The notes: generated by a model from the sequence alone, not told the origin. Shown: positions 46,500 to 58,274, numbered from the stretch's first letter. The stretch is 64,000 nt of DNA from Streptococcus cuniculipharyngis (GCF_007859195.1 NZ_VOHL01000001.1:248001-312000), one strand, 5' to 3'. Translations and numbers: made by a program.

Positions 46500-48124
46500 T
46501 TTTCGTTTCTTCCAAAATCCTCTTTCAGGAGCTGACCATACTGATGTTGAAACCAAGTGGCCACTTCCCTAGTACCATCATTATGTCGTCCAGGCCAAGG
46601 ACGTGCTACCAATCGGGCACCATTAATTTTTGTTGCTTCCAGTAAATCATTGAGTGCCCGTTGATCATAGTCGTCCTCAGTCATATAGGTTGCATAAATA
46701 GTCGTCTGGGCCAGATTAGCCGACTGAAACACTTGCCAAAAACGTTGATTGAGCTGGCTAGCTGATTGAGGGGTCAAATCACCAGCAAATCCTTGTAAAA
46801 TGTCCAAAGAGGTAGGAAAACCTGCCGGCCGTTCCAAGCGCTCTCTTAGGGCTATTTGTCCCAAATTAGTCAAGGGTTTTCCCAAAACCAAGGCATGGGG
46901 ACGTAAAAAACTAGCATAATATAAGGCGCCAAAAGTCCCCATGGACAGCCCCGACAAAATCAGGTCATCTCCCTCCTTAAAACCAAGGCTCAATAAGCTT
47001 TCCTGAATGACTTTTTTTATGGCATTTTCAAAATCAGGACTTCCCCAATAAAAACTCCCCCCCTCCAAGCGAGGGTCACAAATTAGTAAAAAAGGCGCTT
47101 TTAGTTTTTTCATCATAGGAAAGCCTTCAAATCCCTCGGCTGTCCGCCAACCCGAGAAATAGACCATCAGAGGAGGTTTGGCATCACCGGGATTAAGATA
47201 ATAATGGAATTCCTGACCTGAGGCATCTGCATAACGTTGCCCTCCAAAGATAAATTGGCCATAACCTTTTCGGCTAAAGCGATAATGGAGTGGTCCTAGA
47301 TTGAGCTGTCCCTGACCTTTAACCCATAAGGATACCGCAAGATAACCCTCCTGATTAGCATCAATATGGTACTGTTCCGCCAAATCAGGTCCGCTGATGT
47401 GCCATTCATGGAGGACTTGACCAGCTGCCCCTTGAGCCAATAACGTAATCTTAATGAGCAATTCACAAGTTCCATCGAGTGTAAATTCTTGCCAAAAATC
47501 CAAACTTGAGGTTTTATCATAGGGGATATTGTAAGAAAAATTTCCCAAAAAACGATAAGTCCTTCCAAAGTCACCTGTCAGATGTAAACTGGCACTACCT
47601 TGGTAGCAAACTTGATAGCACCTTAGTTGAGGAGCCAATAAAAAGTGTCGAAGAGGAAGTTTGGCACCATAAGGTTTTTTAAAGCTAATCTTACTTAATG
47701 TTAATAAAAACTCAACTGGGGGCTCATCAAAAGATTGGGCTTTTTTTTGTCGTAAAAAGTCAGCCAAGGAACTGGTCGTCACCCTTAAACCGCTAGGATA
47801 GAAGACTTCATAAGCCTCAATCCAATCCTGTAAAGCAGATAAGTCAGCACTGAAAAAATCATCAGTAATTAGCAACAAACGATAGTCTGGCACCGGTTCT
47901 TTTTGGGCCTCCAACTCCGCCATCACCTGATGATTATCAGACGACAGGCTTGCTTGTTCCATGAGTTCTTCCAACTGTTTATTGTGATTAAGCAAGTCTT
48001 GTCTAGCCTCAACCAAATCCACTAAGGCTTCAGGATGAACATGCCGCCAGTCCAAATTAGCCGGTATGGGATAGCGTTCCGCCCAATTATCATATCCAAT
48101 CTGTAAAATAATTTCCTTTGTCAT
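46496..48124 (-). CDS. asp2: Accessory Sec protein Asp2
   Basis: Asp2 is both a component of the export complex and a GlcNAc O-acetyltransferase. The C-terminal alpha/beta-hydrolase domain shows the nucleophile elbow GLSMGTFGALYYAS (Ser about residue 394), and the late PWPGRHNDGT supplies the His. The N-terminal part is the family's own domain. It overlaps asp1 and asp3 by four bases each, so Asp1-3 are translated in step. Confidence 0.93.
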   Translation of the reverse strand: MTKEIILQIGYDNWAERYPIPANLDWRHVHPEALVDLVEARQDLLNHNKQLEELMEQASLSSDNHQVMAELEAQKEPVPDYRLLLITDDFFSADLSALQDWIEAYEVFYPSGLRVTTSSLADFLRQKKAQSFDEPPVEFLLTLSKISFKKPYGAKLPLRHFLLAPQLRCYQVCYQGSASLHLTGDFGRTYRFLGNFSYNIPYDKTSSLDFWQEFTLDGTCELLIKITLLAQGAAGQVLHEWHISGPDLAEQYHIDANQEGYLAVSLWVKGQGQLNLGPLHYRFSRKGYGQFIFGGQRYADASGQEFHYYLNPGDAKPPLMVYFSGWRTAEGFEGFPMMKKLKAPFLLICDPRLEGGSFYWGSPDFENAIKKVIQESLLSLGFKEGDDLILSGLSMGTFGALYYASFLRPHALVLGKPLTNLGQIALRERLERPAGFPTSLDILQGFAGDLTPQSASQLNQRFWQVFQSANLAQTTIYATYMTEDDYDQRALNDLLEATKINGARLVARPWPGRHNDGTREVATWFQHQYGQLLKEDFGRNEK

Positions 48125-49605
48125 TTGTCTAATTCAGCTTTCAGTTGATGAATCAAAGCCAGCCCCTGATATTGTGACTGTTTCATAACCATATCTGCCA
48201 GGGCCTGATGCCAATAATCCAATCTGGTTAAATAATGAGCTAGGGCCTGAGGCAATTCTTGCAAATCATGAATGATATAAGCATTTTTCAAGTGATCGAC
48301 ATAGGGCGTCTCACAGGCAACAATTTGTGGCAACCCCAAATTAAGCCCTTGGGCCTGTAACTTGAGATTAGGATTCGGTGACAGATCAATCAAAAGTCTA
48401 GCCTGCTGCAACAAGCTTACTTGCTCAAAAGAACTGGCTGGGAATCGCAATTGCAAGCGTGAGGAAACATCTGGAAAATAATCATTTAACCACTGCTTGA
48501 GCGCTTCTCTTTTTCTCGCGTCTTGCTCCTGGGAAACCAAAATCACATCATAACCCGAATAGGTTTCAGCCTGAGCTAGTAGAAGTTTAAGAAGACTGGT
48601 TCTTGTCTCAGGATCTAGACCATCTAGTTGAAGATAGAGGGAAACCCCTGCCAACTCTTGACTTTTTCCAAATTCTGTCCCCTTATCTCCTACTGCTTGC
48701 AAAAGGTTTGTGGCGGGCAACTGATTATTTTCCAGTTTTTTCCAGGTCAAGGGCCGATTGCTGAGCAGAAGTTTGGCCCTCGTCAAGGAACCTTTTATTT
48801 GAGTTAATGTAGCCTGGGATAATCGGTCTTCCCAAAACGAGAGAGCAACTTGATGTTTAGAAAACCAATCTTGTAACAAATCCAGGTTTCTAGCCTCGGC
48901 AGCAACGAGAAATTTCTGTCCTGCTGTCAGAGAAGTCAGGTAAGCCGTCAATTTTTCAACCACCAGTTCTTTTATTGAAGCATAAGTAGTGGCTTTAAAC
49001 CGGTCTTGATGGACTGGATTAATCACAAGCTTGGCCGATGAATCCTGTAAATACTGTCGAAACTGCCAAGAACCAGCCAAATTATAATAGTCTTGGCAAT
49101 AGGGGAGACCAGCTTGGTAGGTGATTTGACTAGATAAAAATCCCCGAGCGTCATAGACTAGTCGTTTAAAAAGTTGGTCATTATTAAAATAATCAATCCA
49201 CAGTAAATTTCCAGCCGCAGCAAATTCTACCCTAGCAAAGAGACGATTGTCTAACCTAACTTGGACTAGAAAAGGGGTGTAAACAAACTCAGCTCGTTCA
49301 GGCCACAACAGGTCGCGGAAGGATAAAAAACGCTGAGGGGCATCTACTGTATCTTGTAAAACATCAAAAACAGACCAATAAGCTAAACCATATAACGCCT
49401 CCTCCTGCAGTAATTGATCCAACTGAGGTAAATAAGATAATAAGATTAACTGACTCTCTTGGCCATGCTCTTGTAATAAACGTAAATAACCCGTCATGTC
49501 ATCATCCAGATAACGCGCAGGTTCATACCAGGGCCGACTAATTTGTCCTGACAAATCCTCTGAATCTTTTTGAGCATACCAAGCAGGGACCACGTAAAAC
49601 ATCAC
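48121..49605 (-). CDS. asp1: Accessory Sec protein Asp1
   Basis: Asp1 resembles a GT-B glycosyltransferase that has lost catalysis and binds Asp3 and sugar. The 494-residue product begins MFYVVPAWY, as the family does. It directly follows secY2 and overlaps asp2 by four bases. Confidence 0.92.
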   Translation of the reverse strand: MMFYVVPAWYAQKDSEDLSGQISRPWYEPARYLDDDMTGYLRLLQEHGQESQLILLSYLPQLDQLLQEEALYGLAYWSVFDVLQDTVDAPQRFLSFRDLLWPERAEFVYTPFLVQVRLDNRLFARVEFAAAGNLLWIDYFNNDQLFKRLVYDARGFLSSQITYQAGLPYCQDYYNLAGSWQFRQYLQDSSAKLVINPVHQDRFKATTYASIKELVVEKLTAYLTSLTAGQKFLVAAEARNLDLLQDWFSKHQVALSFWEDRLSQATLTQIKGSLTRAKLLLSNRPLTWKKLENNQLPATNLLQAVGDKGTEFGKSQELAGVSLYLQLDGLDPETRTSLLKLLLAQAETYSGYDVILVSQEQDARKREALKQWLNDYFPDVSSRLQLRFPASSFEQVSLLQQARLLIDLSPNPNLKLQAQGLNLGLPQIVACETPYVDHLKNAYIIHDLQELPQALAHYLTRLDYWHQALADMVMKQSQYQGLALIHQLKAELDK

Positions 49606-50808
49606 TTATCCTTCCGTTTTTTCTTGAAAAATAGGACCATAGGCTAGGGGAAGGCAAATAGTTTTTACTTCCTCTTGAATGGACCGAATCATTCCCGTTA
49701 TGGCCAGGGCCTGACTTGTCAGCCCAGCCAAAGGGAAGAAACTTGGCTCATAAAGCGCTAGCCACCAAGGCAAACTAACCAGCAAGCTCAGTAGCAAACC
49801 AGTAAACAGAGAGATACGTTTCAACACATGATTGACATAGGCCAGACTAGCCCTACCAGGGTTTTGATAGAGCAGATAGTCGCCTGATTTTTGCAAATTG
49901 CACACAAAACTAAGGCTATCAAAATTCAGAAAGGCAAAAACTAGGGTTAAAATAACCACCAAGATGGCATAAAAACTAATCCCCAAGGGATAGTCTAAGG
50001 ATACGGCCTCTTTCCACCACAACCAATTCAACAGTCTAGGAAAACGGGCTGCTCCAAAATCAAGCGCATATTGCCCCAATAATAAGAATGAATGAGCGTA
50101 CAGGACAGCCATTGAACGACCCAGATTAACCCCTAAAGGTAGGCTATAGTCTTGAAACTGAGGATGACTGATGGCTAGACGTTTTACCGCCAAGGGATAG
50201 GTCGTTTTTTCTAGACTAACCCCCAGATAAATAGCCAGCATGAGCCAGACCAACACAATAATCCCAGACATTCCAGATGGCAAACTCAGGTCTCCTAAAG
50301 TTTGGAGTTGTCCTGAAAGCATCCCTACAAGAATGATTAAACTAGCTTGACCAATCCCGTAGCGACTGTTCACTTCTGTTAACCAAAGCAGAACAAAGCT
50401 CCCCGTCGTTAACAAGAACACTGTCAGCCAGGCAAGCCCATCAAAAACTAAGGAAGCCTGATTAACCAAACTAGACACCAAAAAGTAGGCCTGTAAGAGT
50501 GAAAAGATTAGACTTAGCCCCTTACTATAACTGTCTTGTTTCAACAACCAATTATCTTGCTCCTGCCCCAAGCTTAATAGACGAAGTAAGAGTTTGGCAT
50601 ACATCCAGGGAGATAAACCTAGAGAAAAAAGACTTAACCGAGTTAGATTACCGCCTGTCATCATACTAGATAGAGTTAACAAGGGGTTATTGATTGATAA
50701 ATCTTGCAAATAAGGCAGTGGAATTTTCCGCCCCAGTAAAAAAACGAGAATAATAAGGACGGAACAAGCCAGTTTCCTCCGTAGGGGCTGATAAGTTACT
50801 AACGTCAT
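49606..50808 (-). CDS. secY2: Accessory Sec channel SecY2
   Basis: SecY2 is the membrane channel devoted to the serine-rich adhesin. The 400 residues hold about ten hydrophobic segments, with PLPYLQD and SLGLSPWMYAKLL as in SecY proteins, and short cytoplasmic loops typical of SecY2. ATG 50808 is preferred to a TTG at 50826 that lies within the end of the DUF1002 gene. No secE2/asp5 or asp4 gene is seen in the locus; housekeeping SecE/SecG may serve. Confidence 0.94.
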   Translation of the reverse strand: MTLVTYQPLRRKLACSVLIILVFLLGRKIPLPYLQDLSINNPLLTLSSMMTGGNLTRLSLFSLGLSPWMYAKLLLRLLSLGQEQDNWLLKQDSYSKGLSLIFSLLQAYFLVSSLVNQASLVFDGLAWLTVFLLTTGSFVLLWLTEVNSRYGIGQASLIILVGMLSGQLQTLGDLSLPSGMSGIIVLVWLMLAIYLGVSLEKTTYPLAVKRLAISHPQFQDYSLPLGVNLGRSMAVLYAHSFLLLGQYALDFGAARFPRLLNWLWWKEAVSLDYPLGISFYAILVVILTLVFAFLNFDSLSFVCNLQKSGDYLLYQNPGRASLAYVNHVLKRISLFTGLLLSLLVSLPWWLALYEPSFFPLAGLTSQALAITGMIRSIQEEVKTICLPLAYGPIFQEKTEG

Positions 50809-50818
50809 AGGAACAAGT

Positions 50819-51787
50819 CTAACCAATTAAATTTCTGAAAAATGTCACAATTTGTTGCCAAATGGTTGCCAGTAGCCCCTTACCTTTTTCGACTGCCTGA
50901 CTAGTATCCATGTTTAAGTTGACCCCATCGAAAAGAGAGCCCGCCTGTTGGACAATGCTATCTTTCAAAGCAGTCAAACTTGCCTGAAAGTCTGCATCAG
51001 TAATGACCCCGCTTTTAGAAAGGTTTAAGGCAAAATTAACAATCAGATTGATCTGATTAGTCGTTATTGACGATGTCAAGCCGTAATTAGCCAAGGTCTG
51101 CTCAACAATCGTCCTCACATCTCCTTCTGTAAGTTGCCCCCCGCCATCAGCAACAGCCTTTTTAATATCGGTCAAGGCAACATTCAGTTTATCTGCATTA
51201 AAACCTTCCTTATTTTGATTTTCTGCAGTGATATCTGACAAGGCCTTAAGTTCTTCCTGAGCCAGGGCCTTGTTTTCATCAGCTACAGGTGCCCCATTTT
51301 GTTCTAAAGAATAATAAATCCCTGCTAGCGCACTTTCTCCTGTAACAGCAATCGGCGCTGCCACTGTAATCTGCGCGTGTTCAATGCCCAAGGTGACGGC
51401 TGCATTCCGATACATATTTTCCGTTACCTTGGTGATGTTTTGGGGTGTAACAATCTTAACCTTGAGCGGTTCAGAAGCTCCCAATTTTTGAATTTTTACC
51501 GATGAATAAAGTTGTAAACTTGGATCATCTGCCACATTCATGATTTGCGCATAGGCACTGGTTGTCATGGTTTTGAGATCCCTATCCTGACTCGAATACC
51601 CCAACAAACCCAAAGTAGCCGTTTTTTGCTCCTCAGTCAGAGAGTACCCTAACACATAGTCAGGTTGAACATAGGTCTCATCAATGACTGATTGAATGTC
51701 ACTAGCAGCCTGTGCCCGAGCCACGACTAAACTTGAAGCAAGCACTAAAGAGGTGGCCAGCACTGTTTTTTTCCATTTCATTTTCAC
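50819..51787 (-). CDS. Secreted DUF1002 protein
   Basis: The product of about 322 residues has a normal signal peptide (KKTVLATSLVLASSLVVARAQA) and then the DUF1002 domain, as in Bacillus YpuA (VLGYSLTEEQKTATLGLLGY, ITVAAPIAVTGESALAGIYYSLE). Function unknown. GTG 51787 is chosen for spacing from AAAGGA; ATG 51781 is also possible. It ends ten bases before secY2 and could share its transcript, though it is probably an older neighbour of srtA rather than a part of the export system. Confidence 0.85.
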   Translation of the reverse strand: MKMKWKKTVLATSLVLASSLVVARAQAASDIQSVIDETYVQPDYVLGYSLTEEQKTATLGLLGYSSQDRDLKTMTTSAYAQIMNVADDPSLQLYSSVKIQKLGASEPLKVKIVTPQNITKVTENMYRNAAVTLGIEHAQITVAAPIAVTGESALAGIYYSLEQNGAPVADENKALAQEELKALSDITAENQNKEGFNADKLNVALTDIKKAVADGGGQLTEGDVRTIVEQTLANYGLTSSITTNQINLIVNFALNLSKSGVITDADFQASLTALKDSIVQQAGSLFDGVNLNMDTSQAVEKGKGLLATIWQQIVTFFRNLIG

Positions 51788-51841
51788 TATCATTCCTTTC
51801 TAGCTAATCAACATAGCAAAGAAATCTTATTTTTCCCTTAA

Positions 51842-52243
51842 TTATTCGTGTAATTCTAGGGGAAGCCCATCAGGATCAAAGAAAAAAGTCAACTTTTTAT
51901 GCGTATAATCATCATACCGGACAGGCTCAACAAAAATTCCCATTGCCTCCAGTTCTTTTTTATAGGCCTCAACATCATCAACTGCAAAGGCCAAATGACG
52001 CAAACCAGCTGCTTCAGGATAGGCTAGGCGCTTAGGAGGTGCTTGATAGTCCGTGGCAGTTAGCTTATTACCAAAAATTTCTAACTCAATATCACCACAC
52101 TTCAAGTCCAACTTATAATCCTGTTTATGGGGCCGATGATTCTCACGGATAATCTCAAACCCCAATTTATTGACATAAAAATCGCGCGATTTATCATAGT
52201 CAGAAACAATAATCGCAACATGATGAACAGCTCTTAGCTTCAT
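51842..52243 (-). CDS. Glyoxalase/bleomycin-resistance family protein
   Basis: A 133-residue vicinal-oxygen-chelate protein with two paired motifs: metal ligands His in VHHVAIIVSDYDKS, Glu in IELEIFG, His in LRHLAFAVDDV and Glu in LPLELHE, close to lactoylglutathione-lyase-like proteins. ATG 52243 follows GGAGGG; the frame extends further but into the srtA terminator. Substrate not predictable. Confidence 0.88.
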   Translation of the reverse strand: MKLRAVHHVAIIVSDYDKSRDFYVNKLGFEIIRENHRPHKQDYKLDLKCGDIELEIFGNKLTATDYQAPPKRLAYPEAAGLRHLAFAVDDVEAYKKELEAMGIFVEPVRYDDYTHKKLTFFFDPDGLPLELHE

Positions 52244-52285
52244 TATTATCCCTCCGATACTTCCTATATTATAACATAATGACAT

Positions 52286-52312
52286 TAAAAAAGACTGGAT
52301 GAACTCCAGTCT
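52286..52312 (-). terminator. Terminator after srtA
   Basis: AGACTGGA / TCCAGTCT with T-run on the - strand, nine bases past the srtA stop. Confidence 0.75.
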
Positions 52313-52320
52313 CCTAGGCA

Positions 52321-53058
52321 TTATAGGTTAATTTGATTATAAGATTTGTTGAACGAATCCTTGACTTCCTGTGGCGCTTGATCAAAGGCAACTTCACTTT
52401 CATAAGTAGCATGCACAATAATCCGTCCAGTCGCTTCTGGATTTGAGCAAGTAACCAAGGTCAAATTTTTAACACCAGGTGTGTCATCAATAACTTCAAC
52501 GTGTTCAGGAGTTACCTCGGTAATATTTGAGATAACATAAGTGTAAATTTTATCCTTGTCTGTCAAATAAATTTTCATTCCCAAAGAGGCACGCTCAAGA
52601 GGAGAAAACAACATTTCAGAAGCCCCCGTCAAGCCAAAGACATTATGGCTAGCCAAGGCATAATTGTTCTCAGCTCCCATCACCTGGCCTTCTTTCATGG
52701 TGCCAGCCCCGTAGGTCAAGGCTGTATTATCCAACCCCTTGAAAATAGGAAGGTTGATGCCCAACTCAGGAATTGCAATCCCTCCAATAACTGGGAGAAC
52801 TTGTGATTCCATTTGAGCAGCTAGAACCGATTCGGTACTAATTGATTTAACCGTCGAAAAATCAAAATTGCCTTCTGCTTTTTTATTTTCCTCAATTTTT
52901 TCTTTGGACACATTAGAGACTTGATACTTGTTGGTATTGACTGCAATCAAGCTATTTCGAATGGATTTATTAAAGACCAAGGCCAAGCCCACTGTTATCA
53001 AAACAAACATTAGCAAAGGGCGGACCCAACGGAATTTTTTCTTAGTTTTTTTCGACAT
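52321..53058 (-). CDS. srtA: Class A sortase
   Basis: Sortase A cleaves LPXTG proteins between T and G and joins them to the cell wall. The 245 residues have an N-terminal membrane anchor (PLLMFVLITVGLALVF) and a catalytic set of His138 (ASHNVFG), Cys204 (TLVTC) and Arg212. It lies eight bases after gyrA, the usual streptococcal position, and is the likely anchor enzyme for the adhesin 12 kb away. Confidence 0.96.
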   Translation of the reverse strand: MSKKTKKKFRWVRPLLMFVLITVGLALVFNKSIRNSLIAVNTNKYQVSNVSKEKIEENKKAEGNFDFSTVKSISTESVLAAQMESQVLPVIGGIAIPELGINLPIFKGLDNTALTYGAGTMKEGQVMGAENNYALASHNVFGLTGASEMLFSPLERASLGMKIYLTDKDKIYTYVISNITEVTPEHVEVIDDTPGVKNLTLVTCSNPEATGRIIVHATYESEVAFDQAPQEVKDSFNKSYNQINL

Positions 53059-53066
53059 ATTTTCCT

Positions 53067-55514
53067 CTATTCTTCATTTTTTTCACTGACTTCTTCGGCC
53101 TCTACCAGGGTAAAGGTCATGATTTTAGCCTGGTCATCAAGGCGCATAACCTTAACCCCTTGGGTAGAACGACTCGTCTGTGAAATATCTGCTACACTGG
53201 TCCGAATAATCACCCCAGTGTCTGTGATGACCATGATATCTTCTTGGCCATCAACCGTCATCAAGCCAGCCAAACCACCATTTTTAGCCGTAATATTAGC
53301 TGTCTTAATTCCCTTACCACCACGATTTTTTCGTGGGTACTCTTTGGCTGATGTGCGTTTTCCATAGCCTTTTTCGGTAAGAATCAGTACTTCTTGCTCG
53401 TCATGAATTCGTGCGGCCCCAATCACACAGTCTCCATCACGTAAGCTAACTCCTTTAACCCCAGTCGCACTGCGTCCCATCTGGCGAACGCCTGCTTCTT
53501 CAAAACGGACTGAATAACCAAACTTAGTAGCAATTATCACCTCATCTTGCCCCTGGGTCAGTAAAACATTAATGAGTTCATCCTGATCACGTAAATTTAA
53601 GGCAATCAAACCGTTCTGTCTAATATTGCTAAAGGCAGATAAACTCGAACGTTTCACCAGTCCTTGCTTAGTGGTGAAGAAAAGATACTTGCTATCAAAA
53701 TCTTCCAACTTCACATTAATAATGGTCTGGATAGTTTCCCCCTCTTCCAACTTCAGGAGGTTAACCACAGGCAAGCCCTTGGCTGTCCGGCCATACTCTG
53801 GAATTTCATAGCCTTTTAAACGATAAGCTCGCCCCTTATTGGTAAAGAAAAGCATAACATCATGGGTGCTGGTAGAAATCAGCTCACGCACAAAATCATC
53901 ATCGTTGACACCTGTACCTTGAACCCCACGACCACCACGTTTTTGACTGCGAAATTCGTCCTGTGGCAAGCGTTTGATATAGCCCTTATTAGACAGGGTA
54001 ATCAGGACATCAGCTTCCTCAATCAGGTCCTCGTCCTCGATTGACAAGGCCTCTCCCACCATCAACTCTGTGCGACGAGCATCAGCATATTTGCGTTTAA
54101 TCTCGCCCAATTCTTCCTTGATGATGGCAACAATCCTCTCTGGTTTTGCCAAAATATCAGCCAAATCAGCAATCAAAGCCAACAAATCCTTGTACTCAGC
54201 CTGAATTTTATCCCGTTCCAAACCAGTCAAACGACGTAAACGCATATCCAAAATAGCCTGACTTTGGCGTTCAGACAAGTCAAAACGTTCCATCAACTGG
54301 GCCTGAGCAATAGCATCTGTCTCACTATTGCGAATAATACTAATGACCTCGTCCAAGTGGTCCAAGGCAATCAAGAGACCTTCTAAGATATGGGCGCGTT
54401 GCTCAGCCTTCTGCTTATCAAACTGAGTCCGCCTAGTAATGACTTCCTTTTGATGAGCAATATAGTTGTCCAAAATCTGACGGAGAGACAAAATTTTTGG
54501 AACCCCATTTTCGATGGCCAGCATATTAAACCCAAAATTGGTTTGCAGGCTAGTCAACTTGAACAGATTGTTCAAGATCACACTGGCAGAAGCATCGCGA
54601 CGGACCTCAATCACCAAGCGCACTCCCTCACGACTTGATTCGTCACGAACCGCAGTAATGCCTTCTATCCGCTTTTCTTGGGCTAGCTTGACAATGTGCT
54701 CGTGAACTTTGACCTTGTTAACCATATAAGGAAACTCTGTCACCACGATTCGTTCACGGCCGTTTTTCATTTCCTCAATGTCCGTCCGAGCTCGTAAAAC
54801 AATCGAGCCCTTACCTGTCTCATAGGCCTTGTGAATACCAGATTTCCCCATGACTAAGGCCCCTGTTGGAAAGTCTGGCCCCGGTAAAACAGTCATTAAC
54901 TCTCTGGTTGTCACCTCTGGTTGATCTAAGACCAGATTAACCGCATCAATGGTTTCTGCCAAATTATGAGGCGGAATATTGGTCGCCATACCAACAGCAA
55001 TCCCCGTTGCTCCATTGACCAAGAGATTTGGAAAACGAGCCGGCAAGACCACTGGCTCTCGTTCATTTCCATCATAGTTATCAATGAAATCAACCGTACT
55101 TTTGTTGATATCTCGTAACATTTCCAGAGTAATTTTACTCATCCGGGCTTCTGTATAACGTTGTGCCGCAGGACGATCACCATCCATAGAGCCAAAGTTT
55201 CCATGCCCATCAACCAACATATGCCGGTAGTTCCACCATTGGGCCATCCGGGCCATGGCTTCATAAATTGAAGAATCTCCGTGAGGATGGTATTTCCCCA
55301 TCACATCACCACTAATACGGGCTGATTTTTTGTGGGGCTTATCTGGTGTAACTCCCAACTCATTCATCCCATATAAAATTCGACGGTGAACAGGCTTTAG
55401 TCCGTCCCGCACATCAGGTAAGGCTCTGGCCACAATAACACTCATGGCATAGTCAATAAAGCTAGTTTTCATTTCACTAGTTAAATTAACAGTTACTAAA
55501 TTTTTATCCTGCAT
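53067..55514 (-). CDS. gyrA: DNA gyrase subunit A
   Basis: GyrA is the breakage-reunion subunit of gyrase. The 815 residues include the active Tyr in [10 protein letters not shown] and the C-terminal beta-pinwheel with its GyrA box QKRGGRG. In the quinolone-resistance region [12 protein letters not shown], Ser81 and Glu85 are unchanged, so no common resistance substitution is present. Divergent from ldh. Confidence 0.98.
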   Translation of the reverse strand: MQDKNLVTVNLTSEMKTSFIDYAMSVIVARALPDVRDGLKPVHRRILYGMNELGVTPDKPHKKSARISGDVMGKYHPHGDSSIYEAMARMAQWWNYRHMLVDGHGNFGSMDGDRPAAQRYTEARMSKITLEMLRDINKSTVDFIDNYDGNEREPVVLPARFPNLLVNGATGIAVGMATNIPPHNLAETIDAVNLVLDQPEVTTRELMTVLPGPDFPTGALVMGKSGIHKAYETGKGSIVLRARTDIEEMKNGRERIVVTEFPYMVNKVKVHEHIVKLAQEKRIEGITAVRDESSREGVRLVIEVRRDASASVILNNLFKLTSLQTNFGFNMLAIENGVPKILSLRQILDNYIAHQKEVITRRTQFDKQKAEQRAHILEGLLIALDHLDEVISIIRNSETDAIAQAQLMERFDLSERQSQAILDMRLRRLTGLERDKIQAEYKDLLALIADLADILAKPERIVAIIKEELGEIKRKYADARRTELMVGEALSIEDEDLIEEADVLITLSNKGYIKRLPQDEFRSQKRGGRGVQGTGVNDDDFVRELISTSTHDVMLFFTNKGRAYRLKGYEIPEYGRTAKGLPVVNLLKLEEGETIQTIINVKLEDFDSKYLFFTTKQGLVKRSSLSAFSNIRQNGLIALNLRDQDELINVLLTQGQDEVIIATKFGYSVRFEEAGVRQMGRSATGVKGVSLRDGDCVIGAARIHDEQEVLILTEKGYGKRTSAKEYPRKNRGGKGIKTANITAKNGGLAGLMTVDGQEDIMVITDTGVIIRTSVADISQTSRSTQGVKVMRLDDQAKIMTFTLVEAEEVSEKNEE

Positions 55515-55578
55515 GTTCTGCCTCTTTTCCTGTGAAAATCACTCTTTATTATACCATAAAAAGCCCCTTATTACACCT

Positions 55579-55592
55579 TGTAAACGCTATCT
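55579..55592 (+). promoter_or_regulatory. CcpA cre site between gyrA and ldh
   Basis: TGTAAACGCTATCT matches the cre consensus TGWAARCGYTWNCW at all 14 positions. It lies about 24 bases before the ldh -35 element, suited to CcpA activation of ldh in sugar-rich conditions. Confidence 0.8.
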
Positions 55593-55615
55593 GGAAGGAT
55601 TTTTTCATTTTCTTA

Positions 55616-55644
55616 ATGACATTTTGAAATGAAAGTGATAGAAT
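55616..55644 (+). promoter_or_regulatory. ldh promoter
   Basis: ATGACA (55616-55621) and TAGAAT (55639-55644) spaced by 17 bases, about 50 bases before the ldh ATG. Confidence 0.65.
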
Positions 55645-55690
55645 AAAATCGTATGGAGAAATCCAATAAAATTTAAAGGGAGATGTTTAG

Positions 55691-56674
<984 letters not shown>

Positions 56675-56684
56675 TAATAATTGT

Positions 56685-56714
56685 TCTCCCTATCTTAGTT
56701 AGGGAGATTTTTTC
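56685..56714 (+). terminator. Terminator of ldh
   Basis: TCTCCCTA-TCTTAGT-TAGGGAGA followed by TTTTTT. Confidence 0.85.
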
Positions 56715-56733
56715 TTCATTGCTCAAGAAAAAT

Positions 56734-56769
56734 AAAAAGTAAGCTGACATGACAATCAGCTTACTTTTT
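56734..56769. terminator. Terminator of nox
   Basis: AAAAAGTAAGCTGA / TCAGCTTACTTTTT, a 14-bp stem usable in both directions, between convergent ldh and nox. Confidence 0.85.
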
Positions 56770-56775
56770 TATACA

Positions 56776-58149
56776 TTAGTCTTTTGCTCCAAGAGCAGCC
56801 ATTGTGATGTAGTTGTATGGCTTGTTGAAGTGTGGCAAGAAGAAGATATCTGTCAATGCCAATTTCTCGATGGTTACACCTTCTTGGATAGCAAGTGAGA
56901 ACATGTGAATACCCATAGAGATGTCTTCGCGAGCAACCATTTGTGCCCCAAGGATACGACGAGAATCTTTATCGTAAACAATCTTGATGGTTACTGGGAA
57001 GTTACCATGTTCCATGAATTCTGGTTTTTGGTTATCAGTATACTCTGTCACTGCAGCATTGAAACCAAGACGGTTAGCTTTTTCAAGTGTCAAACCAGTT
57101 GATACCATGTGAAGGCCATAGATTGAAATACCATTTGAACCTTGCACACCGATACCTTCAAGGTCAGTACCACAAGCATTGTGAGCTGCTACGATACCAG
57201 TACGGACAGCGTTTGAAGCAAGAGCGATGTAGCTAGTATCCTTAGTTGCGTTGTCATAAATCGTTGCACAATCACCGATAGCATAAACATCTTTAAGGCT
57301 TGTTTCTTGTTTTTTATTAACAAGGAAAGCACCATTACGGAACAACTCAACCTTGTCAGCTGCAAGGCCTGTGTTAGGACGGAAACCAACAGCCAAGACT
57401 ACCATGTCAACATCGTATTCAGCCTTATCAGTGATAATTTTTTCAACCTTACCATCACCAGCAATTTCTTTAACGGTTTGACCAAATGCCAATTGGATAC
57501 CATTGTCTTCCAAGTTTTTAGACATCATATCAGTCAAGTCTTTATCATAGTAGCCAGCAAGACAAGTGTCAACAACGTCAATCAAGATAACTTCTTTACC
57601 TTTACGTTGGAAGGCTTCTGCCAATTCAACGCCGATGTACCCTGCACCAACAACTGCTACACGGTTGATGTCAGCATCTTTCAATTTCTCAATCACATCA
57701 GCTGAGTTTTGGTACAATTTAACAAATTGAAGGTTTTTCAAGGTTGCTTCAAATTCACGAGAACCTTCCTTGATCTCAGCACCTTTAATTGGTGGCAAGA
57801 TTGGTTGAGAACCTGTTGCGAAAATTAATTTATCATATGATTCAACGTGTTTTGAACCGTCTTCTAGGATAGCGTGAACTTCTTTTTTATCGTAATCTAC
57901 AGACTCAACTGGTGAGTTCATGTAAACCTTAGCTCCCATGCTTTCCAATTGCTCTTTATCAGAATAGAACAATCCTTCTGGACCAGCAATTTGCTCACCA
58001 ATCCAAAGTGCCATCCCACAACCTAGGAATGAAATGTTTGAGTTTTGATCGAAAACAACAATTTCATTTTCACTACCATAGTTTGACAACATGGTCTTAA
58101 TACATGCTGTACCGGCATGGTTAGCACCCACAACAACGATTTTACTCAT
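56776..58149 (-). CDS. nox: H2O-forming NADH oxidase
   Basis: Nox reduces O2 to water with NADH, which removes oxygen and restores NAD+. The 457 residues have two Rossmann folds ([30 protein letters not shown]), redox Cys44 in [10 protein letters not shown] and the C-terminal dimerisation domain. It works with ldh, coded next to it, in redox balance. Confidence 0.95.
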   Translation of the reverse strand: MSKIVVVGANHAGTACIKTMLSNYGSENEIVVFDQNSNISFLGCGMALWIGEQIAGPEGLFYSDKEQLESMGAKVYMNSPVESVDYDKKEVHAILEDGSKHVESYDKLIFATGSQPILPPIKGAEIKEGSREFEATLKNLQFVKLYQNSADVIEKLKDADINRVAVVGAGYIGVELAEAFQRKGKEVILIDVVDTCLAGYYDKDLTDMMSKNLEDNGIQLAFGQTVKEIAGDGKVEKIITDKAEYDVDMVVLAVGFRPNTGLAADKVELFRNGAFLVNKKQETSLKDVYAIGDCATIYDNATKDTSYIALASNAVRTGIVAAHNACGTDLEGIGVQGSNGISIYGLHMVSTGLTLEKANRLGFNAAVTEYTDNQKPEFMEHGNFPVTIKIVYDKDSRRILGAQMVAREDISMGIHMFSLAIQEGVTIEKLALTDIFFLPHFNKPYNYITMAALGAKD

Positions 58150-58199
58150 ATAAACTTTCCAACTTTCAATTTTTTTTACCCTATCATTATATCATTATT

Positions 58200-58213
58200 T
58201 TAAAACGCTTACC
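58200..58213 (-). promoter_or_regulatory. Possible cre-like site upstream of nox
   Basis: TTAAAACGCTTACC matches 12 of 14 cre positions about 50 bases before the nox start. Weak evidence. Confidence 0.35.
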
Positions 58214-58243
58214 AGTTATTTGCATAGATTTTTTAAAATTATT

Positions 58244-58266
58244 GAAAAAAACAGCAAAATGCTGTT
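58244..58266 (-). terminator. Terminator of nucleoside transporter operon
   Basis: AACAGC-AAAAT-GCTGTT with a T-run on the - strand, nine bases after the last permease gene. Confidence 0.7.
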
Positions 58267-58274
58267 CTTTCCTT

